NCBI RefSeq assembly: GCF_014737315.1 | Contig: NZ_JPUF01000027.1 | Span: 1-48,452 of the forward strand | DNA: 48,452 bases | Direction: 5' to 3' | Source: Treponema zioleckii | Lineage (GTDB): Bacteria > Spirochaetota > Spirochaetia > Treponematales > Treponemataceae | Shown: in pieces, positions 13,755-21,407 of the stretch | How the letters are laid out: every line of letters begins with the position of its first letter | How positions within the stretch are numbered: the stretch's first letter is position 1 | Translations under genes and position numbers: made by a program | Notes under the pieces: model-generated | The model's input: only the letters and a program-made list of their open reading frames with translations | What the model was told of the DNA's origin: nothing | Database searches by the model: none

Positions 13755-13783
13755 AATTTACCGTAATTTATATTTTGAGTCAA
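13755..13783 (-). promoter_or_regulatory. Candidate glnN promoter
   Basis: Read on the minus strand, TTGACT (13783-13778), a 17-bp spacer, and TAAATT (13760-13755). The predicted transcription start near 13748 lies just ahead of the first leader hairpin. Confidence 0.6.
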
Positions 13784-13879
13784 TAAAAAATCTAACGTCT
13801 TCCTTCGGTAACAATTTTTTATTTGCTTTTTTAATTTTACCCCAATATGCTTGAATAAGATTATTTCAAGGAGCTGTCA

Positions 13880-14425
13880 ATGGAAAAGGAATTGAAAGGT
13901 ACTCAAACAGAAAAAAACTTGCTAGCAGCATTTGCTGGAGAATCTCAGGCTAGAAACAAATACACTTACTATGCTAGCAAAGCCCGAAAAGATGGATTTG
14001 AACAAATCGCAGCAATTTTTGAAGAAACTGCTGCAAACGAAAAAGAACATGCAAAACTTTGGTTCAAAGAACTGCACGGCGGAGAAGTTCCTTCTACCGC
14101 TGACAACCTAAAAGATGCAGCCGACGGCGAGAATTACGAATGGACAGACATGTACGAAAATTTTGCAAAAGTCGCAAAAGAAGAAGGTTTTGACCGAATC
14201 GCAGGGCTTTTCAAAATGGTCGCAGCCATTGAAAAACGTCACGAAGAACGTTACCGAAAACTCCTTGACAACGTAACAAAGGATTTGGTATTCAGCAAAG
14301 ACGGCGACACAATCTGGGAATGCCGAAACTGCGGTCACATCGTAATCGGAAAGAAAGCTCCGAATGTCTGCCCAGTCTGCAAGCATCCGCAGAGTTTCTT
14401 TGAAGTCTCAAAAACAAATTTCTAA
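13880..14425 (+). CDS. rbr: Rubrerythrin, 181 aa
   Basis: Cytoplasmic non-haem iron peroxidase that removes hydrogen peroxide in anaerobes. The N-terminal four-helix ferritin-like domain carries the di-iron ligands (Glu21 in [10 protein letters not shown], then [10 protein letters not shown] and [10 protein letters not shown]). The C-terminal rubredoxin domain binds one iron through Cys148/151 and Cys164/167 (ECRNC and CPVC). The length is standard. The ribosome site AAGGAG is seven bases upstream. It is a single-gene unit with its own terminator, divergent from the glnN operon and sharing a ~270-bp control region with it. Confidence 0.96.
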   Translation: MEKELKGTQTEKNLLAAFAGESQARNKYTYYASKARKDGFEQIAAIFEETAANEKEHAKLWFKELHGGEVPSTADNLKDAADGENYEWTDMYENFAKVAKEEGFDRIAGLFKMVAAIEKRHEERYRKLLDNVTKDLVFSKDGDTIWECRNCGHIVIGKKAPNVCPVCKHPQSFFEVSKTNF

Positions 14426-14432
14426 CATTTGC

Positions 14433-14459
14433 ACGGTGGCAAAAGCCACCGTTTTTTTT
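14433..14459 (+). terminator. Rubrerythrin terminator
   Basis: ACGGTGGC-AAAA-GCCACCGT followed by a run of eight T (14452-14459). A textbook intrinsic terminator. Confidence 0.95.
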
Positions 14460-14640
14460 GGCTCACTCGCCGTTTACGCTCAACACGCAGTCGATGTCAA
14501 AAAAATAGGTGAAAGTTTTCATTGTTCATTATAAAAAATCCTCAAAAACAAAAGGCAACATATAAATTGGTTTGTACAAAAGCTGTTCTTGATTATTTCA
14601 AATCACACTTTAACTCTCCGCAAAATCCATCCAAAAAATT

Positions 14641-15483
14641 CTATTCCTGTTTTGCGAATTCTTTGTAATTCGAGTCGTCGTAAGGTGGGCAGTACACGGC
14701 GAATTCAATCACCTTGAACGCGCGGGAGTATTTTTTTGAGAGTGCCATCATCACGCGGGCAACTACAGCCGGGTTGTTGCAGAACGCACCGCAGCCGAAC
14801 GCTCCCAAAACAAGCACGTCCACGCCTTGCTGAACGGCAACGTCAAAAATCCTTGAATCGCGTTTTTCGTGCAGTTTTTCAAGTTCAGAATCATTAAGAA
14901 TCAAATGCACGTCGCCATCGCCCGAATTGAATGAATTGCTCGGCCGCTCGCGAAGATTCGGTGCCGCGCAGGTAAGAACATCAACATCGTACCAATCGCT
15001 TTCATCCATTGTCTCAGGCTCCCGCTCGTCAGTCTTAAAAACAATAACGTCGCTCGTGTAAAGAATGTCGTCGTTGTGAAGCGGATTTCGGCTCTGCCTG
15101 TGTGGCATGTAAAATCGCTTCCAGTTTTCGTCGGTATCAAGCGTAAAGTAAAGAGTTGAAACACGGCAAAGACATTCTTCTTGCGCACCAGAACCGTTCA
15201 CAACCCCACCACCAGGATTCGAAGCGGACGCAAAATTCAAGACGCAGACTTTGTCGCCCTTGCCTGCATAATTCTGAGCCGCCTCAAAAGTGCGTTTTTT
15301 ACTCACAATGATTTTTGCTTCGCTTTCAAAACGAGCAGTATTGCTTCCGTCCGGCACGGAGTCATTTTCGCCAATAAAAATTTGACTTTTTCTAGAATTT
15401 TTTATGCTTTCAATAAGCCGCGGAGTCTTTTCGCACAAATTTACAGAATCCTCAAAAACCGCAATATTTTCTATTCTTCCCAT
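14641..15483 (-). CDS. Bacterial-type poly(ADP-ribose) glycohydrolase (TIGR02452 family), 280 aa
   Basis: Macrodomain-like hydrolase of the microbial PARG family, which releases ADP-ribose from ADP-ribosylated proteins. The diagnostic loop is present as NPGGGVVNGSGAQEECLCR (GGG followed by paired Glu, the catalytic site of the family), and the fold continues to FGCGAFCNNP near the C-terminus. A GGGG ribosome site precedes the ATG. No ADP-ribosyltransferase is visible nearby, so its target could be self or phage/toxin-derived modification. Family assignment is confident; physiological role is not. Confidence 0.85.
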   Translation of the reverse strand: MGRIENIAVFEDSVNLCEKTPRLIESIKNSRKSQIFIGENDSVPDGSNTARFESEAKIIVSKKRTFEAAQNYAGKGDKVCVLNFASASNPGGGVVNGSGAQEECLCRVSTLYFTLDTDENWKRFYMPHRQSRNPLHNDDILYTSDVIVFKTDEREPETMDESDWYDVDVLTCAAPNLRERPSNSFNSGDGDVHLILNDSELEKLHEKRDSRIFDVAVQQGVDVLVLGAFGCGAFCNNPAVVARVMMALSKKYSRAFKVIEFAVYCPPYDDSNYKEFAKQE

Positions 15484-15594
15484 AAAATCCCCTTTTTTTA
15501 TTTAGATATGTCAATATGAAAATTATAGCACAGTTTGCCAGAGAAATTGTCACTTACAAAACGACAAGCAGGTGGTATGAAAAGGAAAAAAACA

Positions 15595-15639
15595 TTGACA
15601 GATGATATAAGCTATACCATACTGATAGTGATACTATCA
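15595..15639 (+). promoter_or_regulatory. Promoter and 17-bp palindromic operator of the DUF2147 gene
   Basis: TTGACA (15595-15600), 17 bp, CATACT (15618-15623). The palindrome TGATAGTGATACTATCA (15623-15639) starts on the last base of the -10 and covers the expected transcription start. A near-identical palindrome occurs at 30942-30958 ahead of the SpoIIE phosphatase gene, suggesting one shared repressor. Confidence 0.7.
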
Positions 15640-15660
15640 AATAAAACTATGGAGGCTTTT

Positions 15661-16194
15661 ATGAAAAAGTTTTTGGCAGCAGTAGCTGCATTATTCGTTA
15701 CGATGGGATGCATTTTTGCCGCAGACCCTGCAACTGGTCTTTGGAAGAGCGTTGACGACAAAACTGGAAAAACCACGGCCGTTTGGAGAATCTACGAAAA
15801 AAACAACGTTCTCTACGGAACAATCGCCGCCGTTGTTGACAATCCGCAAGACGTAACCGCGTGGGCTTGCAAAAAAAGCTACAAGGGCTTTCCTGTTGCC
15901 GGAGATGTAAGCAAAATGAAGACTGTCGGAACCCCATGGATTTACAACATGAAAAAAGAATCAGACGGAAACTGGAGCAAGGGAACAATTATTGACCCAG
16001 GCAGCGGAAAAGATTACGGCTGCATCATAAAATATTTGGCTCCAGGGCAGAAAAACAAAGGATTCACCGCCAAAGCACCTACCCTCGCAATGGCAGGAAC
16101 ATTCGGTCCAATCAAAGTTTTTCAGTATTGGGTAAAAGCAACCGAAGCAGACATCGCAAAGATTCAAGCAGAATTCCCTGCGAAAGGGAACTAA
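15661..16194 (+). CDS. Secreted DUF2147 protein, 177 aa
   Basis: Exported small protein of the DUF2147 family, predicted periplasmic, function unknown. A signal peptide (MKKFLAAVAALFVTMGCIFAADP) is probably cut after the Ala-Ala near residue 21; a Cys at residue 17 makes a lipoprotein less likely but not excluded. The mature part has the family opening GLWKSVDDKTGKTTAVWRIYE, the beta-barrel-like GTIIDPGSGKDYGC and a final VFQYWVKAT. An earlier in-frame ATG at 15535 is rejected because GGAGG sits before 15661 and the promoter lies between the two. Regulated through the palindrome upstream. Confidence 0.85.
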   Translation: MKKFLAAVAALFVTMGCIFAADPATGLWKSVDDKTGKTTAVWRIYEKNNVLYGTIAAVVDNPQDVTAWACKKSYKGFPVAGDVSKMKTVGTPWIYNMKKESDGNWSKGTIIDPGSGKDYGCIIKYLAPGQKNKGFTAKAPTLAMAGTFGPIKVFQYWVKATEADIAKIQAEFPAKGN

Positions 16195-16460
16195 GGGAAA
16201 CGCTATAAGTCAACTTTGAAAGTTTTAATTTTATTTTAGCGTTTCCCACGATTTTTTCTATCGAAAAACCTCGCGCTTCACTAAAAAACGTCAGGAACGC
16301 TACAAAGCACCTTTTGAAGCTTCAAATTTTATTTTAGCGTTTCCCGCGATTTTTTCTATCGAAAAACCTCGCGCTTCACTAAAAAAAACGTTCAGGAATG
16401 CCACAATGCAACTTTGAAGCTTCAAATTTTATTTTAGCGTTCCCTGCAATTTTTTCCGGA
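16193..16460. repeat. Tandem array of ~100-bp hairpin repeats, about 2.6 copies
   Basis: The anchor ATTTTAGCGT recurs at 16232, 16331 and 16431, so the period is 99-100 bp. Each unit opens with GGAACGCTA or a variant and closes with TAGCGTTCCC or a variant, pairing across ~45 bases. In unit 1 the arms match over 11 bp (16195-16246). Units 2 and 3 also contain the palindrome TTTGAAGCTTCAAA. The spacer between units, with TCTATCGAAAAACCTCGCG, is almost identical between copies 1 and 2. Copy 3 is decayed at its end. No ORF runs through it. Confidence 0.85.
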
Positions 16461-16499
16461 AGAAAAACTATCCTTTGGTGGGGCATCTTGCAGGCGCTT

Positions 16500-16628
16500 T
16501 TAAATCCGCAGCAACAAGCACTGCTACGGATTTAAGAAGGCATTTTATTGTCTGCACAGAGCATCCAATTTTTGAAAGTCAGAGCAAAAGGAACTTTTAA
16601 CAAAGATGGTTGAGCCTGTCGAAACCAC
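16500..16628. repeat. Hairpin and a dispersed GGTTGA...AACCAC repeat
   Basis: TTAAATCCG (16500-16508) pairs with CGGATTTAA (16527-16535), with an inner GCA/TGC. Further on, 16608-16628 carries GGTTGAGCCTGTCGAAACCA plus C, which matches 42402-42422 at 19 of 21 positions. I see no coding sequence between 16195 and 16700; the stretch consists of repeats. Confidence 0.65.
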
Positions 16629-16702
16629 TATTTTTAGCGAATAATGTCATTTCAACAGGTTCAATGATCACACAAAAAGTCTGTTTTGCACTGTCATCTA
16701 AA

Positions 16703-16733
16703 AAATGTCATTATCGGGGGCTTCCCCGATAAT
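16703..16733 (-). terminator. Terminator of the feo operon
   Basis: ATTATCGGGG (16710-16719) pairs with CCCCGATAAT (16724-16733). On the minus strand it is followed within five bases by T6. It lies just downstream of the last feo gene. Confidence 0.85.
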
Positions 16734-16746
16734 CTTCACAATCACA

Positions 16747-16893
16747 TTAGTCCTTGTGGCAATTACATGCCGAACCACAGTCTGAACAACCGCAACCACA
16801 AGACGACTTTCCGGTCTTCTTGTTCTTTACAAGCCTAAAGATGATGGCACAAACAACAGCCAACAAAATGGCTCCAACAATGATATTTCCCAT
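16747..16893 (-). CDS. FeoB-associated Cys-rich membrane protein, 48 aa
   Basis: Short protein that commonly follows feoB. One N-terminal membrane helix (NIIVGAILLAVVCAIIFRLV) is followed by Lys-rich residues and a tail with seven Cys and a final His (SCGCGCSDCGSACNCHKD), suited to binding iron or zinc. It starts 15 bases after the feoB stop with a strong GGAGGG ribosome site and ends just before the operon terminator. It probably assists ferrous iron transport or delivery at the membrane; the mechanism in this family is not established. Confidence 0.9.
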   Translation of the reverse strand: MGNIIVGAILLAVVCAIIFRLVKNKKTGKSSCGCGCSDCGSACNCHKD

Positions 16894-16908
16894 TTTTCCC
16901 TCCTAAAG

Positions 16909-19296
16909 TTATTTTACGACATTCGCAGTAAGTTTTGTAGCCTCGCTGTATTTCTTAAAGAAAAGCATGTAAAAAATCACACAAACAGAAGCGATTGCAA
17001 AAACCAATCCCACAACATTTACGTTTCCGGCAAAAAGATTTCCGAACTGAGTCACAATGAGCGAAATCAAATATGCAAAACCACACTGATAGCAGATTGC
17101 AAACCAAGTCCACTTTGCGTTGTTCATCTCGCGTTTAATCGCACCAATTGCAGCAAAACAAGGTGCACACAAAAGATTGAATACAAGGAACGAGAATCCT
17201 GTAACAGTTGTGAATGCCTGAGCCAATGCCTGATAAGCAGTAAGTTCGCCGCTTCCGTACAAAATACCCATCGTACCAACAATATTCTCTTTTGCAACAA
17301 GACCTGTAATCGAAGCTACAGCTGCCTGCCAGTTTCCCCAGCCCAACGGAGCAAAAATCCATGCAATGCAAGAACCGATTTTTGCAAGGATTGATGAATC
17401 AAGCTGGTCTTCTGCAAGCATTCCAAATCCTTCTTCAGTCCATCCAAAGAAACTTGTGAACCAAACAACGATTGTCGAAAGAAGAATGATTGATCCCGCC
17501 TTTTTGATGAACGACCAACCACGTTCCCACATTGAACGAAGAACATTTCCAACTGTCGGCAAGTGATAGCTAGGCAATTCCATTACGAACGGCGCTGGAT
17601 TTCCAGAGAACATCTTTGTTTTTTTGAGCATGATTCCAGAAATAATAATCGCAGCCATTCCAATAAAATACGCTGATGTTGAAACCCAAGCAGAGCCTCC
17701 AAAAATCGCACCAGAAATCATTGCAATGAACGGAACCTTAGCACCGCACGGAATGAATGTAGTCGTCATAATAGTCATTCGGCGGTCACGCTCATTTTCG
17801 ATTGTTCGGCTCGCCATAATTCCAGGAACGCCACAACCAGTGCCAACGAGCATCGGAATGAATGATTTTCCAGACAATCCAAATTTTCTAAAGATTCGGT
17901 CAAGGACGAAAGCGATTCGAGCCATGTAACCACAAGCTTCAAGGAACGCAAGCAAAAGGAACAAAACGAGCATTTGAGGAACGAATCCCAAAACCGCACC
18001 AACGCCGGCAACAATTCCGTCAAGGATAAGTCCGCTCAGCCATTCAGAAGTTCCAAGTTTTTCAAGAAGATTTCCAACCAAAACCGGAATTCCTGGAACC
18101 CACACACCGTAAGAAGCAGGATCCGGTCCTTCTTCGCCATATTTTTCTGCCATCGATTTTGCTTCAGCTGCAACTTCGTCGGTAATTTCAATCGGGTCAG
18201 AAGTCTCAAGTGTTTCATCATCAACGGTAACATAAGTTTTTTCGCCAGCTTCAAGAGCTTCAAGAATAGCAGGTGTGTCGCCGTATTCTTCAGCGGCCTC
18301 CTCGTAAGCTGAAGAACCTATTCCAAACAAATGCCAGCCATCACCAAAAAGTCCGTCGTTAGCCCAATCTGTTGCACTAGCACCAATTCCAACCATCGAA
18401 AGCCAATAAACAAAGAACATAATCACCGCAAAAATCGGAAGACCAAGCCAGCGGTTCGTTACGATTCGGTCAATTTTATCTGACTGTGAAAGAATACCCG
18501 AATCATGTTTTTTGTAACTTGACTTCAATATTCCCGCAATGTAAACATATCGCTCATTAGTGATAATGCTTTCGGCATCATCATCAAGTTCTTTCTCAGC
18601 AGATTTTATATCAGTCTCAATGTGTTCAAGCGAAGCCTTGTCAAGTTTGAGCGATTCAAGAACCTTGTCATCGCGCTCAAAAACCTTAATCGCGTACCAG
18701 CGCTGCTGTTCGTCTGGAAGAGAATGAACCACAGCTTCTTCAATGTGAGCAATCGCGTGCTCAACAGGACCAGAGAACGTGTGCTGAGGAACAGTTTTTA
18801 TCTCGCCCGCAGCCTTAATCGCCTCTTCGGCAGCTTCCATTACACCAGTTCCTTTAAGAGCCGAAATCTCTACAATTTTACAGCCAAGCTGACGAGAAAG
18901 TTCCTCGGTGTTGATTTTATCGCCCGACTTTTTTACCAAATCCATCATATTCAGCGCGATTACAACAGGAATTCCAAGTTCCACGAGTTGCGTCGTAAGA
19001 TACAAGTTTCTTTCGAGATTCGTAGCGTCAACTATATTCAAAATTACGTCAGGTCGCTCACCAACCAAATAATTTCGCGCAACAACTTCTTCGAGCGTGT
19101 ATGGCGAAAGCGAATAGATTCCTGGCAAGTCAGTTACGACTACTCCGTCATGTTTTTTGAGTTTGCCTTCTTTTTTTTCTACAGTAACTCCAGGCCAGTT
19201 TCCAACAAACTGATTCGAGCCTGTAAGCGCATTAAAAAGCGTGGTTTTTCCTGCATTCGGATTTCCTGCAAGTGCAATACGAATATTTTCTGACAT
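16909..19296 (-). CDS. feoB: Ferrous iron transporter FeoB, 795 aa
   Basis: Inner-membrane Fe(II) transporter with a cytoplasmic N-terminal G-protein domain. G1 is GNPNAGKT (residues 11-18), G3 is DLPG, G4 is NMMD. The four-helix GDI-like region follows, then a transmembrane part with the paired Gate motifs (VGTGCGVPGIMASR) and the conserved Cys in NLLCAPCFAAIG. An acidic, Glu-rich insertion of about 60 residues sits between the first and second membrane segments, which is longer than usual and may face the periplasm. It is third in the feoA-feoA-feoB-Cys-rich operon. A GGAG ribosome site lies 12 bases upstream. Confidence 0.96.
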   Translation of the reverse strand: MSENIRIALAGNPNAGKTTLFNALTGSNQFVGNWPGVTVEKKEGKLKKHDGVVVTDLPGIYSLSPYTLEEVVARNYLVGERPDVILNIVDATNLERNLYLTTQLVELGIPVVIALNMMDLVKKSGDKINTEELSRQLGCKIVEISALKGTGVMEAAEEAIKAAGEIKTVPQHTFSGPVEHAIAHIEEAVVHSLPDEQQRWYAIKVFERDDKVLESLKLDKASLEHIETDIKSAEKELDDDAESIITNERYVYIAGILKSSYKKHDSGILSQSDKIDRIVTNRWLGLPIFAVIMFFVYWLSMVGIGASATDWANDGLFGDGWHLFGIGSSAYEEAAEEYGDTPAILEALEAGEKTYVTVDDETLETSDPIEITDEVAAEAKSMAEKYGEEGPDPASYGVWVPGIPVLVGNLLEKLGTSEWLSGLILDGIVAGVGAVLGFVPQMLVLFLLLAFLEACGYMARIAFVLDRIFRKFGLSGKSFIPMLVGTGCGVPGIMASRTIENERDRRMTIMTTTFIPCGAKVPFIAMISGAIFGGSAWVSTSAYFIGMAAIIISGIMLKKTKMFSGNPAPFVMELPSYHLPTVGNVLRSMWERGWSFIKKAGSIILLSTIVVWFTSFFGWTEEGFGMLAEDQLDSSILAKIGSCIAWIFAPLGWGNWQAAVASITGLVAKENIVGTMGILYGSGELTAYQALAQAFTTVTGFSFLVFNLLCAPCFAAIGAIKREMNNAKWTWFAICYQCGFAYLISLIVTQFGNLFAGNVNVVGLVFAIASVCVIFYMLFFKKYSEATKLTANVVK

Positions 19297-19407
19297 TATT
19301 TTTTTATTCTCCTATAATTTTAGTCATGCTGACTTTATCTCACCATTTTGGTTGCTGAACGAAGTCAAAGCATAGATTCCGACTCGAATTCGGAAGGACA
19401 GTTTTTC

Positions 19408-19629
19408 CTATTCCACCTCAATTATTTCTGAATCAGCCTTGCGAAGAGAAAGCTCATAACCGCGAACAGTAACCTCAATCGGGTCACCGAGAGGAGCCAC
19501 TTTTCGCACATAAATCTCAACACCTTTTGTAACGCCCATATCCATAATGCGGCGTTTTACAGCACCTTCACCGTGAATTTTCACAACTTTGACAGTCTCG
19601 CCAATCTTTGATTCACGCAATGTTTTCAT
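19408..19629 (-). CDS. feoA: FeoA-domain protein, second copy, 73 aa
   Basis: Small SH3-like protein that acts with FeoB. The sequence has the FeoA pattern MKTLRESKIGETVKVVKIHG, then GEGAVKRRIMDMGVTKGVEIYV and APLGDPIEVTVRGYELSLRKADSEIIEV. Ribosome site GGAGGT nine bases upstream. It is separated from feoB by 111 bp, which contains remnants of an intergenic repeat and no terminator that I can see. Two consecutive FeoA proteins occur in many anaerobes; whether they form a heterodimer is not known from sequence. Confidence 0.93.
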   Translation of the reverse strand: MKTLRESKIGETVKVVKIHGEGAVKRRIMDMGVTKGVEIYVRKVAPLGDPIEVTVRGYELSLRKADSEIIEVE

Positions 19630-19654
19630 TTATTTTGTACCTCCATATTATTTT

Positions 19655-19867
19655 TCAAACCATTATGTGACGCGCCATATCCTCATTAATGGCAACACGG
19701 CTTTCTTTTACTTTTACGATTACGTTTCCTGCAAGAGAATTTATGACCGTAACGGTCCCTCCTACCACAAATCCGAGATTTTCCAAATGCCTTTTGACAT
19801 CTGCATTTCCTCCGATTTTTCTTATAATTTGGTCTTCCCCAATCTTCGAAAATACCAACGGAATCAA
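19655..19867 (-). CDS. feoA: FeoA-domain protein, first copy, 70 aa
   Basis: First gene of the feo operon. FeoA-like SH3 fold: IPLVFSKIGEDQIIRKIGG, DVKRHLENLGFVVGGTVTVI, and VKESRVAINEDMARHIMV at the end. The ATG is missing; candidate starts are TTG at 19873 and TTG at 19867. AAGGAG ends immediately at the first TTG but gives a proper six-base gap to the second, so I choose 19867. It overlaps nothing and is followed 25 bp later by the second feoA. Expression probably responds to iron through the repeats upstream. Confidence 0.88.
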   Translation of the reverse strand: MIPLVFSKIGEDQIIRKIGGNADVKRHLENLGFVVGGTVTVINSLAGNVIVKVKESRVAINEDMARHIMV

Positions 19868-19896
19868 ACCCAACTCCTTGTAAATAATAGATAAAC

Positions 19897-19967
19897 AACT
19901 TTTATTAGCTATATTTAACTTTTATTATTTTCGGGAACTATTCTATATTTTATTCTAACTTTTGTTA
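19897..19967 (-). promoter_or_regulatory. Direct-repeat array upstream of the feo operon
   Basis: On the plus strand AACTTTTATTA occurs at 19897-19907 and 19917-19927, and AACTTTTGTTA at 19957-19967; a weaker AACTATTCTA lies at 19936. The spacing is 20, about 20 and about 20 bp, so all copies face the same side of the helix. It covers the place where the feo promoter must be. This looks like a multi-site binding region for an iron-responsive regulator, but it is not a standard Fur box. Confidence 0.5.
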
Positions 19968-19999
19968 ATATCCGCTTACAAAAAAACAATGAAAATTTA

Positions 20000-20041
20000 A
20001 AAAAAAGACACGGAAGAAGATAAGAATCAACTTTCCGTGCC
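20000..20041 (-). terminator. Terminator of the SDR gene
   Basis: On the minus strand GGCACGGAA (20041-20033) pairs with TTCCGTGTC (20015-20007), with one G-U pair, and runs into a T-rich tail. Confidence 0.75.
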
Positions 20042-20072
20042 TAAAATCTTTATTCAAGAAAATTATAAAAAA

Positions 20073-20849
20073 TTACATGCAAGTGTATCCGCCATCAACC
20101 GGCAAGTTTACGCCAGTAACATAGCTTGAAGCCGGACTTGCAAGGAAAATTGCAGCGCTGTCAAGTTCCCCTTCATTGCCGTATCTCTCCATAGGAATCA
20201 TCGTGCGCGCATTCTGCTGGAAGAAATCTGAATCCAACGTTTCTTTTGTAAGCGGAGTGTAGAAATATCCAGGACAAATGGAATTTACAGTGATTTTATA
20301 TTTTCCCCATTCAGCAGCAAGCGCACGCGTAAGATTTACTACACCGCCCTTCGCAGCATGATACGGCGCAGACCCCGCGATTTTATTTCCGACAAGACCA
20401 TACATTGACGCAATGTTGATAACTCTTCCGTATTTTGCAGGAATCATTGCCTTTTTTGCAACTGCCCGTGCAACCTTGAACGTTCCTGCAAGATCAACGT
20501 TCATCTCGCCGTTGAACTGCTCGTCGGTAATGTCTTCTGCAGGAGCAACCGCACCAGTTCCAGCATTGTTTATAAGAATGTCAATTCTTCCGAACTTTGC
20601 CATAACTTCATCAACAGCGGCATTTACACGCTCTGTATCTGTAATGTCGCACTGAACAGCAAGAGTCTCAACTCCATAATCTTTTGTGATTTCAGCTGCA
20701 ACGGCATCAATTTTTTCTTTTCGTCGGGCCAGCGCAACAATTTTCGCCCCCTGACTTGCAAGGGCTTTTGCCATTTGAACGCCAAGACCTGTAGAACAGC
20801 CAGTTACCAAAGCTACCTGGCCTTTCAAATCAAAATAATTTTTGTTCAT
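20073..20849 (-). CDS. Short-chain dehydrogenase/reductase, gluconate 5-dehydrogenase-like, 258 aa
   Basis: NAD(P)-dependent oxidoreductase of the classical SDR family. Cofactor motif TGCSTGLG near residues 16-23, NNAG at about 91-94, and the catalytic Ser-Tyr-Lys set in IASMYG...YHAAKGG. The C-terminus ends with the usual VTGVNLPVDGGYTCM. Overall it resembles gluconate 5-dehydrogenase / 2-deoxy-gluconate dehydrogenase proteins, but many SDRs share this look, so the sugar-acid substrate is a guess. A GGGGG ribosome site precedes the ATG. Single-gene unit with its own terminator, downstream of tRNA-Glu. Confidence 0.85.
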   Translation of the reverse strand: MNKNYFDLKGQVALVTGCSTGLGVQMAKALASQGAKIVALARRKEKIDAVAAEITKDYGVETLAVQCDITDTERVNAAVDEVMAKFGRIDILINNAGTGAVAPAEDITDEQFNGEMNVDLAGTFKVARAVAKKAMIPAKYGRVINIASMYGLVGNKIAGSAPYHAAKGGVVNLTRALAAEWGKYKITVNSICPGYFYTPLTKETLDSDFFQQNARTMIPMERYGNEGELDSAAIFLASPASSYVTGVNLPVDGGYTCM

Positions 20850-20950
20850 AAAATTCCCCCTGGAAGTTTTAAATATAAATTCAATATATCATATAGTCTA
20901 AATAAAGAAAAGAAGTTAGCATATTCTAACAATAAAAATACAGGCAGACA

Positions 20951-20987
20951 AAAAAAAGGCTTGAACCAATTTTTGGCTCAAGCCTTT
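20951..20987 (-). terminator. Terminator of tRNA-Glu
   Basis: AAGGCTTGA and TCAAGCCTT (20956-20964 with 20978-20986) form the stem. On the minus strand it is followed by T7. It begins directly after the tRNA. Confidence 0.9.
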
Positions 20988-20988
20988 A

Positions 20989-21060
20989 CATCTCCTAGCA
21001 GAATTGAACTGCTGTTGTCGGGATGAAAACCCGATGTCCTAACCACTAGACGAAGGAGAC
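20989..21060 (-). tRNA. tRNA-Glu (anticodon TTC)
   Basis: Read on the minus strand. Acceptor stem GTCTCCT with AGGAGAT, D-arm with AGTGGTTAGGA, anticodon stem TCGGG/CCCGA around TTTTCAT (anticodon TTC), and T-arm AGCAG-TTCAATT-CTGCT. The discriminator is G and CCA is not encoded. 72 nt. No duplicated 3' end is visible nearby, so nothing suggests use as an attachment site. Confidence 0.95.
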
Positions 21061-21305
21061 ATTCACAACCTCTCGTTAGAAGGTGAGATTTATATTATAG
21101 AACAAACAAATTATTGTCAATAAAAAATTGAAAAAAAACTAATTTTTTTTATTTTTTTCAATTCAAAATCGCTTTTTACTGAAAAGCCATGTTCAGCCCC
21201 TTGCACACAAAGCTCAATATTTTCTTCTATAATACATTCATCAACAGAAATATTTTTTACAAACAAACAAGAAAACTCTCCACATTTTCAACAAGAGTTT
21301 TTTTT

Positions 21306-21377
21306 CGTTGATTTTCTGTTACTTAAAATCAAGCGTATAAAAAAGTGCTACAAAATTTAGGTAACACTTTTTCAACG
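21306..21377. repeat. Iteron cluster A: an inverted pair of 17-mers
   Basis: CGTTGATTTTCTGTTAC on the plus strand at 21306-21322, and its family member on the minus strand at 21361-21377 (CGTTGAAAAAGTGTTAC). A decayed copy lies between them at 21334-21351. Both share the extension (A/C)TTAAAAT or CTAAATTTT on the same side as other copies at 23170-23239 and 25736-26237. This is the left-most iteron group of the replicon module. The rest of 21061-21407 is AT-rich with nothing else I can name. Confidence 0.85.
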
Positions 21378-21407
21378 AAAATAAATTTTATTCATCTTTT
21401 AAGCGGG

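Noticed and set aside
16193-16460. CRISPR array in the tandem repeats
   Set aside because: Repeat units of 99-100 bp include both stems and the interval; there are no short constant repeats alternating with unique spacers, and no cas genes.
20989-21060. tRNA-Glu as the integration site of the replicon module
   Set aside because: The module lies on the 5' side of the tRNA, no copy of the tRNA 3' end is visible at the other boundary, and there is no integrase.
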